Source: Labrys sp. KNU-23
Lineage (GTDB): Bacteria > Pseudomonadota > Alphaproteobacteria > Rhizobiales > Labraceae
DNA length: 64,000 nt
Direction of reading: 5' to 3'
Assembly (NCBI RefSeq): GCF_008330945.1
Contig: NZ_CP043488.1
Location: 1,958,501-2,022,500, forward strand
Numbering within the stretch: the stretch's first letter is position 1; each line of letters starts with the position of its first letter. Below the pieces are notes generated by a model. It did not search any database. It was not told the DNA's origin and worked only from the letters and a program-made list of their open reading frames with translations. The position numbers and the translations under genes are program-made. Shown piece by piece: positions 25,312 to 33,763 of the stretch.

Positions 25312-26499
25312 ATGGCCGCCACCACGCATAATCTGTCGCAGGCGCGCGCCGGTGCCTCCCTCGGCGCCCTGGCCATCGCCCTCGGCGTCGAGCTCGTCGG
25401 AGCCGTCCTGCTCGGAGCCCTGCTCCTGGCCGAACAGACCTGGATCATCGTCGCTTTGCTGGCCCTGCTCGGGGCGGGCTTTGCCGCCTTGCAGCTCCGG
25501 CCCTCGCTCGAGGAACTGATCGTCGCCGCCTTCCGGCAGCACCGCGGCGTTGCCACCCTCCTCGGCATCGCCATCGTCCTGGCGTTTCCCTTCTTCATGC
25601 AGGGCAGCAGCTATGCGCTGCATCTGCTCATCGTAGCCCAGCTCTACTCGGTCCTGGCGCTCGCCCTCAACTTCCAGCTCGGCAGCGCCAATATTCCCAA
25701 TTTCGCGACGGGCGCTTCCTATGGCATCGGCGCCTACACCTCGGCCCTGCTGGCGATCAATTTCGGCATTTCCTTCTGGCTGACCCTGCCGATCTCGGCG
25801 GTGGTGGCGACCCTGTTCGGCTTTGCGCTCGGCTTTCCCTCCATGCGCACCAAGGAGAGCTATCTGGCCCTGGTGACCATCGCCTTCGGCATCGTCGTCC
25901 AGCAATTGCTCAACAATCTGTCCTGGACGGGCGGACCCAACGGCCTGGTCGGCATCCCCGCGCCGACCTTCTTCGGGCATTCCTTCATCAAGCCGCTCTA
26001 TGTCTTCGGCTACAAGCTGCCGAGCCAGGCCAATTTCTACTATCTCTCGGCGGCGCTGGTGGGCCTGGCCATCCTCTCGGCCGGGCGCCTGCATCACAGC
26101 CGGGTAGGCCTGGCCTGGAACGCACTGAGGGCCGATCCGCTCGCGGCGCGCTGCCAGGGCATCAACGTGGTCTGGTACAAGATCCTGGCTTTCGGCGTCG
26201 ACGCCTTCCTCGCCGCCTTCGCCGGCACCGTCTATGCCTTCTATGTCAGCTACATCTCGCCCGATAATTTCACCTTCGTGGTGTCGGTCACCATCATGAC
26301 CATGGTGATCGTGGGCGGCATGGACAACACGCTCGGCGTGATCATCGGCGCCTTCCTGCTGACGCTGCTGCCCGAGAAGCTGAGGGTGTTCTCCGACTAT
26401 CGCCTGCTCTTCGTCAGCATCATCGTGATCGCCTTCCTGATCCTGCGGCCCCAGGGGCTCTTCCCGCAGCGCGCGCGCAATTATGGGGGCCAGCCATGA
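25312..26499 (+). CDS. Branched-chain-type ABC transporter permease (LivM-like)
   Basis: A 395-residue permease. The region from about residue 100 is typical (LALNFQLGSANIPNFATGASYGIGAYTSALL; TKESYLALVTIAFGIVVQQLLNNLSWTGGPNG; VVGGMDNTLGVIIGAFLLTLLPEKLR). The first 90 residues add two or three further hydrophobic helices, making it longer than most LivM proteins outside the E. coli type. The stop overlaps the next ATG in an ATGA junction, so translation is coupled with the ATPase gene. Confidence 0.93.
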   Translation: MAATTHNLSQARAGASLGALAIALGVELVGAVLLGALLLAEQTWIIVALLALLGAGFAALQLRPSLEELIVAAFRQHRGVATLLGIAIVLAFPFFMQGSSYALHLLIVAQLYSVLALALNFQLGSANIPNFATGASYGIGAYTSALLAINFGISFWLTLPISAVVATLFGFALGFPSMRTKESYLALVTIAFGIVVQQLLNNLSWTGGPNGLVGIPAPTFFGHSFIKPLYVFGYKLPSQANFYYLSAALVGLAILSAGRLHHSRVGLAWNALRADPLAARCQGINVVWYKILAFGVDAFLAAFAGTVYAFYVSYISPDNFTFVVSVTIMTMVIVGGMDNTLGVIIGAFLLTLLPEKLRVFSDYRLLFVSIIVIAFLILRPQGLFPQRARNYGGQP

Positions 26500-27284
26500 G
26501 CCAGATGCTTCTGGAAACCCGGGACCTGACCATCAAGTTCGGCGGGCTGACGGCGGTCGATGGCGTCAATCTCAGCCTCGGTCGCTCCGAGATCCTGTGC
26601 ATCATCGGGCCGAACGGAGCGGGCAAGTCCACTCTGTTCAACGTCATCACCGGCATCTACCGCCCGTCCAAGGGCACGGTGGCGCTGGAGGGACGGGACA
26701 TTACCGGCAATCCCGCCCACAGCATCGCGGCCGCCGGCATCACCCGTACCTTCCAGTCGAGCCGGCTGTTCAACGACCTCACCTTGGTCGACAATGTGGT
26801 GATCGGCATGCACTGCCGTACCCGCACGGGCGTGCTCACGGCGCTGCTGCGTCCGGGCAAGGCCCGCGCCGAGCTCGATGAGGCGGCGGAGCGCGCGGGC
26901 GAATTGATCCGCTCCATCTCGCCCGACCTCTATGAGCGGCGCCATACCCTGGCAGGCACGCTGCCCCAGGCCGACCGCCGGCGCCTGGAGATTGCCAGGG
27001 CGCTTGCTTCCGACCCGAAGGTGATTCTGCTCGACGAGCCTTCGTCGGGCATGGACGATCGCGACACCGACGCCCTGATGGCCAGCATTCGCTCCGTCAT
27101 GGCCCGGCGTGCCGGCCTGTCCTTCCTGATCATCGAACACGACATGCGCCTGGTCAGGGCGCTGCCCGACAGGGTTGCCGTCATCGATTACGGCCGGAAG
27201 ATCGCCGACGGCGATTTCCAGGAGGTGCGGCAGCTGCCGCGCGTCCAGCAGGCTTATCTCGGACACAAGGCCGGCCATGCTTGA
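26496..27284 (+). CDS. Branched-chain-type ABC ATPase (LivG-like)
   Basis: A 262-residue ATPase with Walker A GPNGAGKST (about 37-45), LivG-type ITRTFQSSRLFNDLTLVDNV and Walker B VILLDEPSSGMDDRDTD. The signature region reads LPQADRRRLEIARALASDP, where LivG proteins usually have LSYGQQRRLEIARAL, so the canonical LSGGQ serine-glycine pair is replaced by PQADRR. Such divergent signatures occur in LivG proteins, but ATP-dependent gating may depend more on LivF. It overlaps livM and the next ATPase gene. Confidence 0.92.
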   Translation: MSQMLLETRDLTIKFGGLTAVDGVNLSLGRSEILCIIGPNGAGKSTLFNVITGIYRPSKGTVALEGRDITGNPAHSIAAAGITRTFQSSRLFNDLTLVDNVVIGMHCRTRTGVLTALLRPGKARAELDEAAERAGELIRSISPDLYERRHTLAGTLPQADRRRLEIARALASDPKVILLDEPSSGMDDRDTDALMASIRSVMARRAGLSFLIIEHDMRLVRALPDRVAVIDYGRKIADGDFQEVRQLPRVQQAYLGHKAGHA

Positions 27285-27975
27285 ACTCAAATCCGTCTCG
27301 ACCAGCTATGGGCCGGTGCCTATGCTCCGCAACGTTTCGCTCGAAGTGAACAGGGGCGAACTCGTCTGCCTGCTCGGTCCGAACGGCGCCGGCAAGAGCA
27401 CGACCTTCAATGCCATTTGCGGCCTCCTCAAGCTCGACACGGGCTCGATCGGCATACTGGGCAAGGACGTGGCGACGGTGGGAACCGAGCGACTATCGTC
27501 GCTGGGCGTCGGCTTCGTCCCCGAAGGACGCCGGCTCTTCCCGACCCTGAACGTCCGCGAGAATCTCAAGCTCGCCTTCGACGCAGCCAGATGCCGGGTG
27601 CCGTTCGAGGACAGGCTGGAGGCGATGGCTGGCCTGTTTCCGCGCATTCGCGAGAGGTTGACGCAGGGAGCAGGGACGATGTCGGGCGGCGAGCAGGCCA
27701 TGGTGGCGCTGGCGCGCGCCTTGATCGGCAACCCGCAGCTGGTGGTGATGGACGAGCCCTCGCTCGGCCTCTCCCCCAAGCTGATCGACGAATATTTCGA
27801 CATCGTCGGGCGCATCCGGGACGAGGGCAAGACAGTGCTGCTGGTCGAGCAGAATGCCGAGACCGCGCTGTCGATCGCCGATCGCGGCTATCTCCTGGTA
27901 CGCGGCCAGATTGCGGCGAGCGGCACCAGCAAGGACCTGCTCGCCAACGACACGGTGCATCACCTTTATCTTTAG
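27277..27975 (+). CDS. Branched-chain-type ABC ATPase (LivF-like)
   Basis: A 232-residue ATPase starting MLELKSVSTSYGPVPMLRNVSLEV. Walker A is GPNGAGKST (about 35-43), followed by LGVGFVPEGRRLFPTLNVRENL typical of LivF, signature GTMSGGEQAMVALARAL and Walker B LVVMDEPSLGLSPKLID. The start overlaps livG by 8 bp. It completes the livHMGF-type set; the reductase fusion gene follows after 147 bp. Confidence 0.93.
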   Translation: MLELKSVSTSYGPVPMLRNVSLEVNRGELVCLLGPNGAGKSTTFNAICGLLKLDTGSIGILGKDVATVGTERLSSLGVGFVPEGRRLFPTLNVRENLKLAFDAARCRVPFEDRLEAMAGLFPRIRERLTQGAGTMSGGEQAMVALARALIGNPQLVVMDEPSLGLSPKLIDEYFDIVGRIRDEGKTVLLVEQNAETALSIADRGYLLVRGQIAASGTSKDLLANDTVHHLYL

Positions 27976-28122
27976 GTGGTCGTTGCCGATGCCGGGCGTG
28001 CTGCGGCTTTTCTGAACTCGTGCAGCAGAAATCCATATTTTCCAGCGCCGACGATTTCCGGAAGGATCGAGCGGCGGAAGGTCGGGGTGACACCGGCTTC
28101 AAGACCAACAGGGAGTGCGCGG

Positions 28123-29283
28123 ATGGGCGTGGGGATTGATCCGAATGTGCGCGAGAAATTCCTCGGTGGCATGAGCCAGGCCGCTTGCACGGTGAACGTG
28201 GTCTCGACCGACGGCCCGGCCGGCCGGGCAGGGGTGACCGTCTCGGCCATGGCCTCGGTCTCCGCCGATACGGAGCTGCCGACCATGCTGGTCTGCGTCC
28301 ACCATCTCAGCCCGGCGGCGGCCAAGATCGTCGAGAACGGCGTTCTCTGCGTCAATGTCCTGCGCGACGACCAGTCCTACATCTCGGATGTCTTCGCCGG
28401 GCGTTTCCGCGACGAGATCGGCGACAAGTTCGAATGCACCGAGTGGGTGACGGCCTCGACCGGTGCGCCGCGCATTGCCGATCCTCTGGTGGCCTTCGAC
28501 TGCAAGCTGCTATCGAGCGAAAAGGTGGGCACGCACCACATCTTCCTGTGCGAGGTGCGCGACATCCATCTCTCCCGCCACGGCTCGCCGCTGATCTATG
28601 CCAATCGTTCCTATGGCTCGTCGAACCGGATCGAAGGAGCGAGTTCGCTACGCGCGGCGCTGGCGGGCGAGACCGCCAAGCTGGTGATCGGCTGCTTCCA
28701 TACCTTCGGGCCCTATATCATGCCCTCGCTCATCCGCGAGATGGGGGGCATCGGCGTCAAGCTGATCGAGGGCGATCATCGCCGCCTGCGCGAAAGCCTG
28801 CTGGCGGGCGAGAGCGAGCTGGCGCTGCTCTATGATTTCGACCTCGGCGAGGAGTTCGAGAAACTGTCCCTCGGCGAGCTGACACCCTATGTGTTGCTGG
28901 CCGCCGACCACCCGCTCTGCCATCAGAGCGAGGTCGCGCCCGAGGACCTCGCCGCCGAACCGATGATCCTGCTGGACGCCCCGCCCAGCCGCGACTATTT
29001 CACCGGCATTCTGGAAGACGCCGGCATCAAGCCCTTGATTGCCTATCGCTCGATCTCCTTCGAGATGGTGCGCGGCATGGTGGCCCATGGCCTGGGCTAT
29101 TCGATCCTGGCGACCAAGCCGGCCTCGGACATGAGCTATGACGGGCTCAATCTGGTGACCCGTCCCCTGACCGGCAAACATCGCGAAAACCGCATCGTGC
29201 TCGCCCATCGCGCCGGGCGTGAACTCTCGCCCGCGGCCCGGCATTTCGCCGATCTGTGCGCGAAGCGCTTTGCGAAGCGGTGA
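28123..29283 (+). CDS. Flavin reductase fused to a LysR-type effector-binding domain
   Basis: A 386-residue fusion. Residues about 8-168 form an HpaC/RutF-type flavin reductase: SQAACTVNVVSTDGPAGRAGVTVSAMASVSAD-type start (17-49), GDKFECTEW (100-108) and SPLIYANRSYG (155-165). Residues about 185-382 are a LysR-type effector-binding domain without any DNA-binding helix-turn-helix: KLVIGCFHTFGPYIMPSLIREM (186-207), PYVLLAADHPL (255-265), MILLDAPPSRDYF (281-293), MVAHGLGYSILATKPA (319-334). It aligns with the effector domain of the LysR protein at 17787-18746. GGGAG precedes the start. It should supply FADH2 to the HpaB-type oxygenase; ligand gating is inferred, with precedent in the A. baumannii HPAH reductase C1, whose extra C-terminal MarR-like domain is allosteric. 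Confidence 0.9.
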   Translation: MGVGIDPNVREKFLGGMSQAACTVNVVSTDGPAGRAGVTVSAMASVSADTELPTMLVCVHHLSPAAAKIVENGVLCVNVLRDDQSYISDVFAGRFRDEIGDKFECTEWVTASTGAPRIADPLVAFDCKLLSSEKVGTHHIFLCEVRDIHLSRHGSPLIYANRSYGSSNRIEGASSLRAALAGETAKLVIGCFHTFGPYIMPSLIREMGGIGVKLIEGDHRRLRESLLAGESELALLYDFDLGEEFEKLSLGELTPYVLLAADHPLCHQSEVAPEDLAAEPMILLDAPPSRDYFTGILEDAGIKPLIAYRSISFEMVRGMVAHGLGYSILATKPASDMSYDGLNLVTRPLTGKHRENRIVLAHRAGRELSPAARHFADLCAKRFAKR

Positions 29284-29329
29284 GGCGGTTGGGAAGTACG
29301 GGGAAGTATTTTCTCGATGATACGAAAGG

Positions 29330-29550
29330 GAGCCTTCTCTCCTGCCGAGAGGAGCGCGACTTGCCTTCTCCACGAAGTGGGGAAGGTGCCCGAACTGAGT
29401 TCGGGCGGATGGGGTGCAGTGCAACAAGCATGACAATATGGCACTACGGTCGCGCAAATTCCGAAAGGATATTGCACTGCCCGCCACACCCCATCGGAGC
29501 CGGCTACGCCGGCCCACCTTCCCCACTTCGTGGAGAAGGCAAGTCGCATT
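29330..29550. repeat. Long inverted REPIN-like element
   Basis: About 220 bp between convergent genes. The left part (GCGACTTGCCTTCTCCACGA, GGGGAAGGTG, GATGGGGTGCAGTGC) is mirrored on the right (GCACTGCC, ACACCCCATCGG, CACCTTCCCCACTTCGTGGA, GGCAAGTCGC). The whole interval 29284-29618 has no other feature; it probably serves as a bidirectional stop or mobile palindromic element. Confidence 0.7.
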
Positions 29551-29618
29551 TCATTCGGCGCTGTCTGAGATAGCTATATCCTCGTCCTTACAAACCGAAG
29601 CACCCAAGCTCCACCCTC

Positions 29619-30599
29619 TTACGGCGTGATCAGGATGGCGCCGACGACCTGGCGGGCCTCGGCCGCCTCATGCGCCTTGGCGATCTGATCGAGCGAGAAG
29701 CGCTGCCCGATGTCCACGCTCACATGCCCCCGGGCGACCGCGTCGAAGAAATCGGCGGCGTTGGCGCGGAAGCTGGCGCTATCGGCATTGTGGGCGAAGA
29801 TCGACGGGCGCGTGATGAACAGGCCGCCCTTCTTGTTGAGAAGGTCGAGCTCGATAGCCGGCGCCGGGCCGGAAGCCGCGCCATAGGAAACCACCAGTCC
29901 GAAGGGGGCGGCGCAGTCGAGCGACTTGATCAGCGTATCCTTGCCGACGGCATCATAGACCACGCGGGCCTTGCGGCCGCCGGTCGCGGCCAGGAAGGCT
30001 TCGGGCCAGGCCGGATCGTTGAGATCGATCACGGCCTTGCATCCGGCGGCGAGAGCCGCGTCGCGCTTCTGCGGCGAGCCCGTGGTGCCGATGACGGTCG
30101 CCCCGAGAGCGGTCGCCCAGCGGCTGAGGATCTGGCCGACGCCCCCGGCGGCGGAGTGGACCAGCAGGAGATCGCCAGGCTGGACCGCATGCGTCTTGCG
30201 CAGCAGATATTGCGCCGTCATGCCCTTGAAGAACAAGGTGGCGGCTGCCTCGTCGCTGACCGAGGCTGGCAGGATCGCCAGCTTGTCGGCCGGGACATTG
30301 CGCCTGTCGGCATAGGCGCCGAGGCCGGCATTGACATAAGCGACCCTGTCGCCGGCCTTGATGTCGCTGACGCCGGGGCCGACCGCTTCGACCACGCCGG
30401 CAGCCTCGAAGCCGAGCCCGCTCGGCAATTGCAGCGGGTAGATGCCCTTGCGCTGGTAGATGTCGATGAAATTGAAGCCGATCGCCGTGTGCCTGACCTG
30501 GACCTCACCTGTGCCGGGCGCGGGCAGATCCTGGGTCTCGAGCTTCATCACGGTGGGGGCGCCATAGTCTGCGACGACGACTCTGCGTTGAACGGACAT
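29619..30599 (-). CDS. NADPH:quinone oxidoreductase (Qor, zinc-independent MDR family)
   Basis: A 326-residue medium-chain dehydrogenase/reductase. It lacks the zinc-binding cysteines of alcohol dehydrogenases and has quinone-reductase hallmarks: RHTAIGFNFIDIYQRKGIYP (about 33-52), the nucleotide motif VHSAAGGVGQILSRWA (about 144-159) and a Qor-type ending around LDQIAKAHEAAEARQVVGAILITP. It should reduce quinones or alpha,beta-enones with NADPH in the cytosol. It is divergent from a LysR gene with a perfect palindrome between them. An upstream in-frame start would run into that LysR gene and is rejected. Confidence 0.9.
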   Translation of the reverse strand: MSVQRRVVVADYGAPTVMKLETQDLPAPGTGEVQVRHTAIGFNFIDIYQRKGIYPLQLPSGLGFEAAGVVEAVGPGVSDIKAGDRVAYVNAGLGAYADRRNVPADKLAILPASVSDEAAATLFFKGMTAQYLLRKTHAVQPGDLLLVHSAAGGVGQILSRWATALGATVIGTTGSPQKRDAALAAGCKAVIDLNDPAWPEAFLAATGGRKARVVYDAVGKDTLIKSLDCAAPFGLVVSYGAASGPAPAIELDLLNKKGGLFITRPSIFAHNADSASFRANAADFFDAVARGHVSVDIGQRFSLDQIAKAHEAAEARQVVGAILITP

Positions 30600-30691
30600 G
30601 AACAGTATCTCCTGGGTGAACCGTATTGCGGTGTCACCCTCCCTTATGATCTCGCTATATTTCGTGATAAATGGAGAGCTGATCGCAAAAC

Positions 30692-30710
30692 TTGAAACGA
30701 ATGGTTTCAA
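30692..30710. promoter_or_regulatory. Palindrome between qor and its LysR gene
   Basis: TTGAAAC-GAATG-GTTTCAA, a perfect 7-bp dyad ending 5 bp before the LysR start codon. It fits the T-N11-A rule of LysR recognition sites and would serve for autorepression and activation of qor. Confidence 0.6.
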
Positions 30711-30714
30711 ATTG

Positions 30715-31596
30715 ATGGACCGCTTTACCAGCATGGGTGTGTTCGCCAAGGCCGTGGAGGCAGGGTCCTTCTCGGCGGCCGGCAACGCGCTGTCGATGTC
30801 CTCGCAGATGGTGGGCAAGCATGTGCGTCTGCTGGAAGACCACCTTGGCGTCAAGCTGATCAACCGCACCACCCGGCGCCAGAGCGTTACCGAGATCGGG
30901 CGAAGTTATTATGAGCGGGTCCGCACCATCCTGGCCGAGGTCGAGGCGGCCGAAGTGCTGGCCGCCGAGACGCGCGCGACCCCGCGCGGCCAGATCCGGG
31001 TCAATGCCCCGGTGACCTTCGGCGCGCATGAACTCGCCAATGTCCTGCCGGACTATCTGGCTGCCCATCGCCAAGTCGATGTCGAACTCACTTTGTCCGA
31101 TCGCGTCGTCGACCTCGTCGACGAGGGCTATGACGCCGTGTTCCGCGTTGGCCCGCTCGCCGATTCGAGCCTGATCGCCCGGCCGCTGCGGCCGATGACC
31201 TTCACCGTCTGCGCGGCGCCTTCCTATCTTGCGGCGCGTGGCCATCCCGAAAATCCGACCGACCTCGAGAAGCATGAAAGCCTTGGCTTCATGCACGGCA
31301 ACACCCGCGACCAATGGCGCTTTGCCGGCCCCGACGGCCTGGAGACAGTCGAGCTCTCCTATCGCTTCCTGGCCAATAATGGCCAGGCCCTGCTCACGGC
31401 TGCCCTGGCCGGCCTCGGCGTCATGCTCCAGCCGAGCTCGCTGGTGCAGAGCGAGATCGAGACCGGACGCCTGGTTCGTCTGCTGCCGGGCTATGAGCCC
31501 CCGTCGCGGGTCATGCATATCCTCTACGCCCCGGATCGCCGGATCACTCCGAAGCTGCGTTCCTTCGTCGATTTCGCCGTCGCCCGTTTCGGGTGA
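30715..31596 (+). CDS. LysR-type regulator (AaeR/DhcR-like subgroup)
   Basis: A 293-residue LysR protein starting MDRFTSMGVFAKAVEAGSFSAAGNALSMSSQMVGKHV, with the winged helix in residues 1-60. The effector domain (about 90-290) has the pattern of the large subgroup with PRGQIRVNAPVTFGAHELANVLPDYLAAH and LVDEGYDAVFRVGPLADSSLIARPL. It is divergent from the quinone reductase, so it probably senses a quinone or electrophile and controls that gene. ATGs further upstream in frame lie within the intergenic operator region and are not used. Confidence 0.9.
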   Translation: MDRFTSMGVFAKAVEAGSFSAAGNALSMSSQMVGKHVRLLEDHLGVKLINRTTRRQSVTEIGRSYYERVRTILAEVEAAEVLAAETRATPRGQIRVNAPVTFGAHELANVLPDYLAAHRQVDVELTLSDRVVDLVDEGYDAVFRVGPLADSSLIARPLRPMTFTVCAAPSYLAARGHPENPTDLEKHESLGFMHGNTRDQWRFAGPDGLETVELSYRFLANNGQALLTAALAGLGVMLQPSSLVQSEIETGRLVRLLPGYEPPSRVMHILYAPDRRITPKLRSFVDFAVARFG

Positions 31597-31679
31597 GGGG
31601 CAGCACAAACCCTTTTGCAGCTTGCCGTAAGAGGCAGCTTTTTAGGACGATGAGGCCCGAAGTTTAGATGAAGTGCTGC

Positions 31680-31755
31680 AACCCCTCATCCGCCTGCCGG
31701 CGCCTTCTCCCCTTGCGGGAGAAGGTGCCCCATAGGGGCGGATGAGGGGGCGCGA
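31680..31755. repeat. REP-type palindromic repeat
   Basis: CCCCTCATCCGCC, then the hairpin CCTTCTCCC-CTTGC-GGGAGAAGG, then GGGGCGGATGAGGGGG. The same unit lies at 56449-56605. It stands between convergent genes (LysR and the dipeptide ATPase). Confidence 0.75.
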
Positions 31756-31805
31756 TGCCCTATCTGGCCTTGCTCTCGTTTTCTCAGGGGCCTTGAAAGG
31801 AGGAC

Positions 31806-32807
31806 CTAGGATGCAACCGGGAAGTGGCAGGCCACCTTGCGGCCGGGCCTGTAATCCCGCACCTCGGGACGTTCCGTACGGCAGCGATCCTGGGCAACCG
31901 GGCATCTGGGATGGAAGCGGCAACCTGGCGGGGGCTTGAGCGGGCTCGGCACGTCACCCGTGAGGATGACGCGCTTGCGCGTTCCGCTTGGAGTCGTCTC
32001 CACGATGGGAACCGCCGAGATCAGCGCCTGGCTGTAGGGATGGGCGGGCGTGGCGAACACCTCATCGGCCGGGCCTTCCTCGACGATCGAGCCGAGATAC
32101 ATCACTGCGATCCGGGTCGAGACCTGGCGGACCACCGAGAGGTCATGGGCGATGAAGACGTAAGTGAGGTTCAGCTTTTCCTGGAGATCGGCGAGCAGGT
32201 TGACGATCTGCGCCTGCACGGACACGTCGAGCGCCGAGACGGGTTCATCGAGCACGACCAGATCCGGATTGAGCGCAATGGCGCGGGCGATGCCGACGCG
32301 CTGGCGCTGGCCGCCGGAGAACTCGTGCGGATAGCGCATGACGTGATCCGGCAGCAGCCCGACAAGATCGAACAGCTCGGCCACGCGCCTGGTGATCTCG
32401 GCGGAGGAGAGTCTGGTGTGGATGCGCAGCGGCTCCGCCACCAGGTCGCCGACGCGCCGGCGCGGGTTGAGCGAGGCCGAAGGGTCCTGGAACACCATCT
32501 GCAGCCGGCGCCTCAGCGGCCGGAGTTGGGCCAGAGACTTGCCGGTGATGTCATCGCCCTCGAACAGGAGCTGGCCGTCGCTGATATCGTAGAGCCGGAC
32601 CAGGCAACGGGCCAAGGTGGACTTGCCGCAGCCCGATTCACCGACGAGCCCGACGGTCTCCCCGCGCCGCACCGTCAGGGAGACATTATCGACCGCGTGG
32701 ACGGTACGCTTGCCCTCGGCGGAAAAACGAGTGCCGATCGAGAAGCGCTTGCCGAGCGCGCGCGTTTCGAGGATCGGCTGGTTCCTGTCTGTCATCTCAC
32801 CGCTCAT
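31806..32807 (-). CDS. Oligo/dipeptide ABC transporter ATPase (DppF-like)
   Basis: A 333-residue ATPase. Walker A GESGCGKST, Q-loop and the family string MVFQDPSASLNPRRRVGDLVAEPL, signature FSGGQRQRVGIARAIAL and Walker B LVVLDEPVSALDVSVQAQ are present. The C-terminal oligo_HPY domain carries cysteines (PGCRFHPRCPVAQDRCRTERP) that may bind an Fe-S cluster in this family. The start overlaps the end of the preceding ATPase gene by 4 bp (ATGA). It is the last gene of the peptide operon. Confidence 0.95.
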   Translation of the reverse strand: MSGEMTDRNQPILETRALGKRFSIGTRFSAEGKRTVHAVDNVSLTVRRGETVGLVGESGCGKSTLARCLVRLYDISDGQLLFEGDDITGKSLAQLRPLRRRLQMVFQDPSASLNPRRRVGDLVAEPLRIHTRLSSAEITRRVAELFDLVGLLPDHVMRYPHEFSGGQRQRVGIARAIALNPDLVVLDEPVSALDVSVQAQIVNLLADLQEKLNLTYVFIAHDLSVVRQVSTRIAVMYLGSIVEEGPADEVFATPAHPYSQALISAVPIVETTPSGTRKRVILTGDVPSPLKPPPGCRFHPRCPVAQDRCRTERPEVRDYRPGRKVACHFPVAS

Positions 32808-33763
32808 GCTTGCGCCACCCGGAAACAGGCAGCGGCGTGCGTGCCGCTGCCGAGGCCCGGCTTGTCGGCCTGGCAGGGCTCGTAGCGTACCGGACAGCGC
32901 GGGCCGAAGGCGCAGCCCTGCGGCAATCGTAGCAGCGAGGGCGGCGAGCCGGGAATGGCCGGCAGACGGCGCGGTTTCTCGCCGGTCAATGGCGGGATCG
33001 AGCCCAGCAGGGCCCGGGTATAGGGGTGCCTGGGGTCAGAGAACAATTCCGCCCGGCTGCCGCGCTCGACCACCCGTCCCGCATACATGACCATGACCCG
33101 GTCGGCGAGTTCGGAGACCACGCCCATGTCGTGCGTGATGAAGACGACGGCCGAATTATGGGTCGAGCGCAACTTGCGCACGAGATCGAGAATGCCGGCC
33201 TGCACCGTGACGTCGAGCGCCGTGGTGGGTTCGTCCGCCACCAGCAAAGCCGGGTCGCAGGACAGCGCCATGGCGATCACCGCCCGCTGGCGCATGCCAC
33301 CGGAAAGCTGGTGGGGATAGCGCGACATCGCCTCGCGCGGATTGGGGAAGTTCACCTCCGCCAGCAATTCTTCCACGCGCTCCAGCGCCTTGGCCTTGCT
33401 GACCTTGCGATGGGCCTGGATCTGCTCGGCGATCTGCCAGCCGATGGTGTAGACCGGCGTCAGCGCCGTCATCGGATCCTGGAAGATCATGGCGATCTCG
33501 TTACCGCGCAGGCGCCGCAGCTCCCTTGCGGGCAGGCCCACCAGCTCGCGGCCCTTGTAGCGGATCGAGCCTTCGATCCTGGCATTGGGATCGGTGATCA
33601 GGCCCATCACGGCCAGCAGCGACACGGTCTTGCCGGAGCCTGATTCGCCGACGACACCGAGGATCTCGCCCTCGGCGAGGTCGAAGGAAACCCCGTCTAT
33701 GGCGCGCACCAGGCCATCATCGGTGCGGAAGGACACCCGAAGATCGCGTACGGACAGCATCAT
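32804..33763 (-). CDS. Oligo/dipeptide ABC transporter ATPase (DppD-like)
   Basis: A 319-residue ATPase with Walker [36 protein letters not shown], signature [15 protein letters not shown] and Walker [21 protein letters not shown]. The C-terminal cysteine cluster (GCAFGPRCPVRYEPCQADKP) is present. It forms a heterodimer with the following DppF-like ATPase to power the two permeases. Both ends overlap neighbouring genes by 4 bp, which indicates tight translational coupling. Confidence 0.95.
   Translation of the reverse strand: MMLSVRDLRVSFRTDDGLVRAIDGVSFDLAEGEILGVVGESGSGKTVSLLAVMGLITDPNARIEGSIRYKGRELVGLPARELRRLRGNEIAMIFQDPMTALTPVYTIGWQIAEQIQAHRKVSKAKALERVEELLAEVNFPNPREAMSRYPHQLSGGMRQRAVIAMALSCDPALLVADEPTTALDVTVQAGILDLVRKLRSTHNSAVVFITHDMGVVSELADRVMVMYAGRVVERGSRAELFSDPRHPYTRALLGSIPPLTGEKPRRLPAIPGSPPSLLRLPQGCAFGPRCPVRYEPCQADKPGLGSGTHAAACFRVAQA

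Noticed and set aside
24304..26097. A 597-codon minus-strand frame opposite livH and livM
   Set aside because: Composition is Gln/Asp/Arg/Gly-rich low-complexity typical of antisense frames; the plus-strand permeases are unambiguous.
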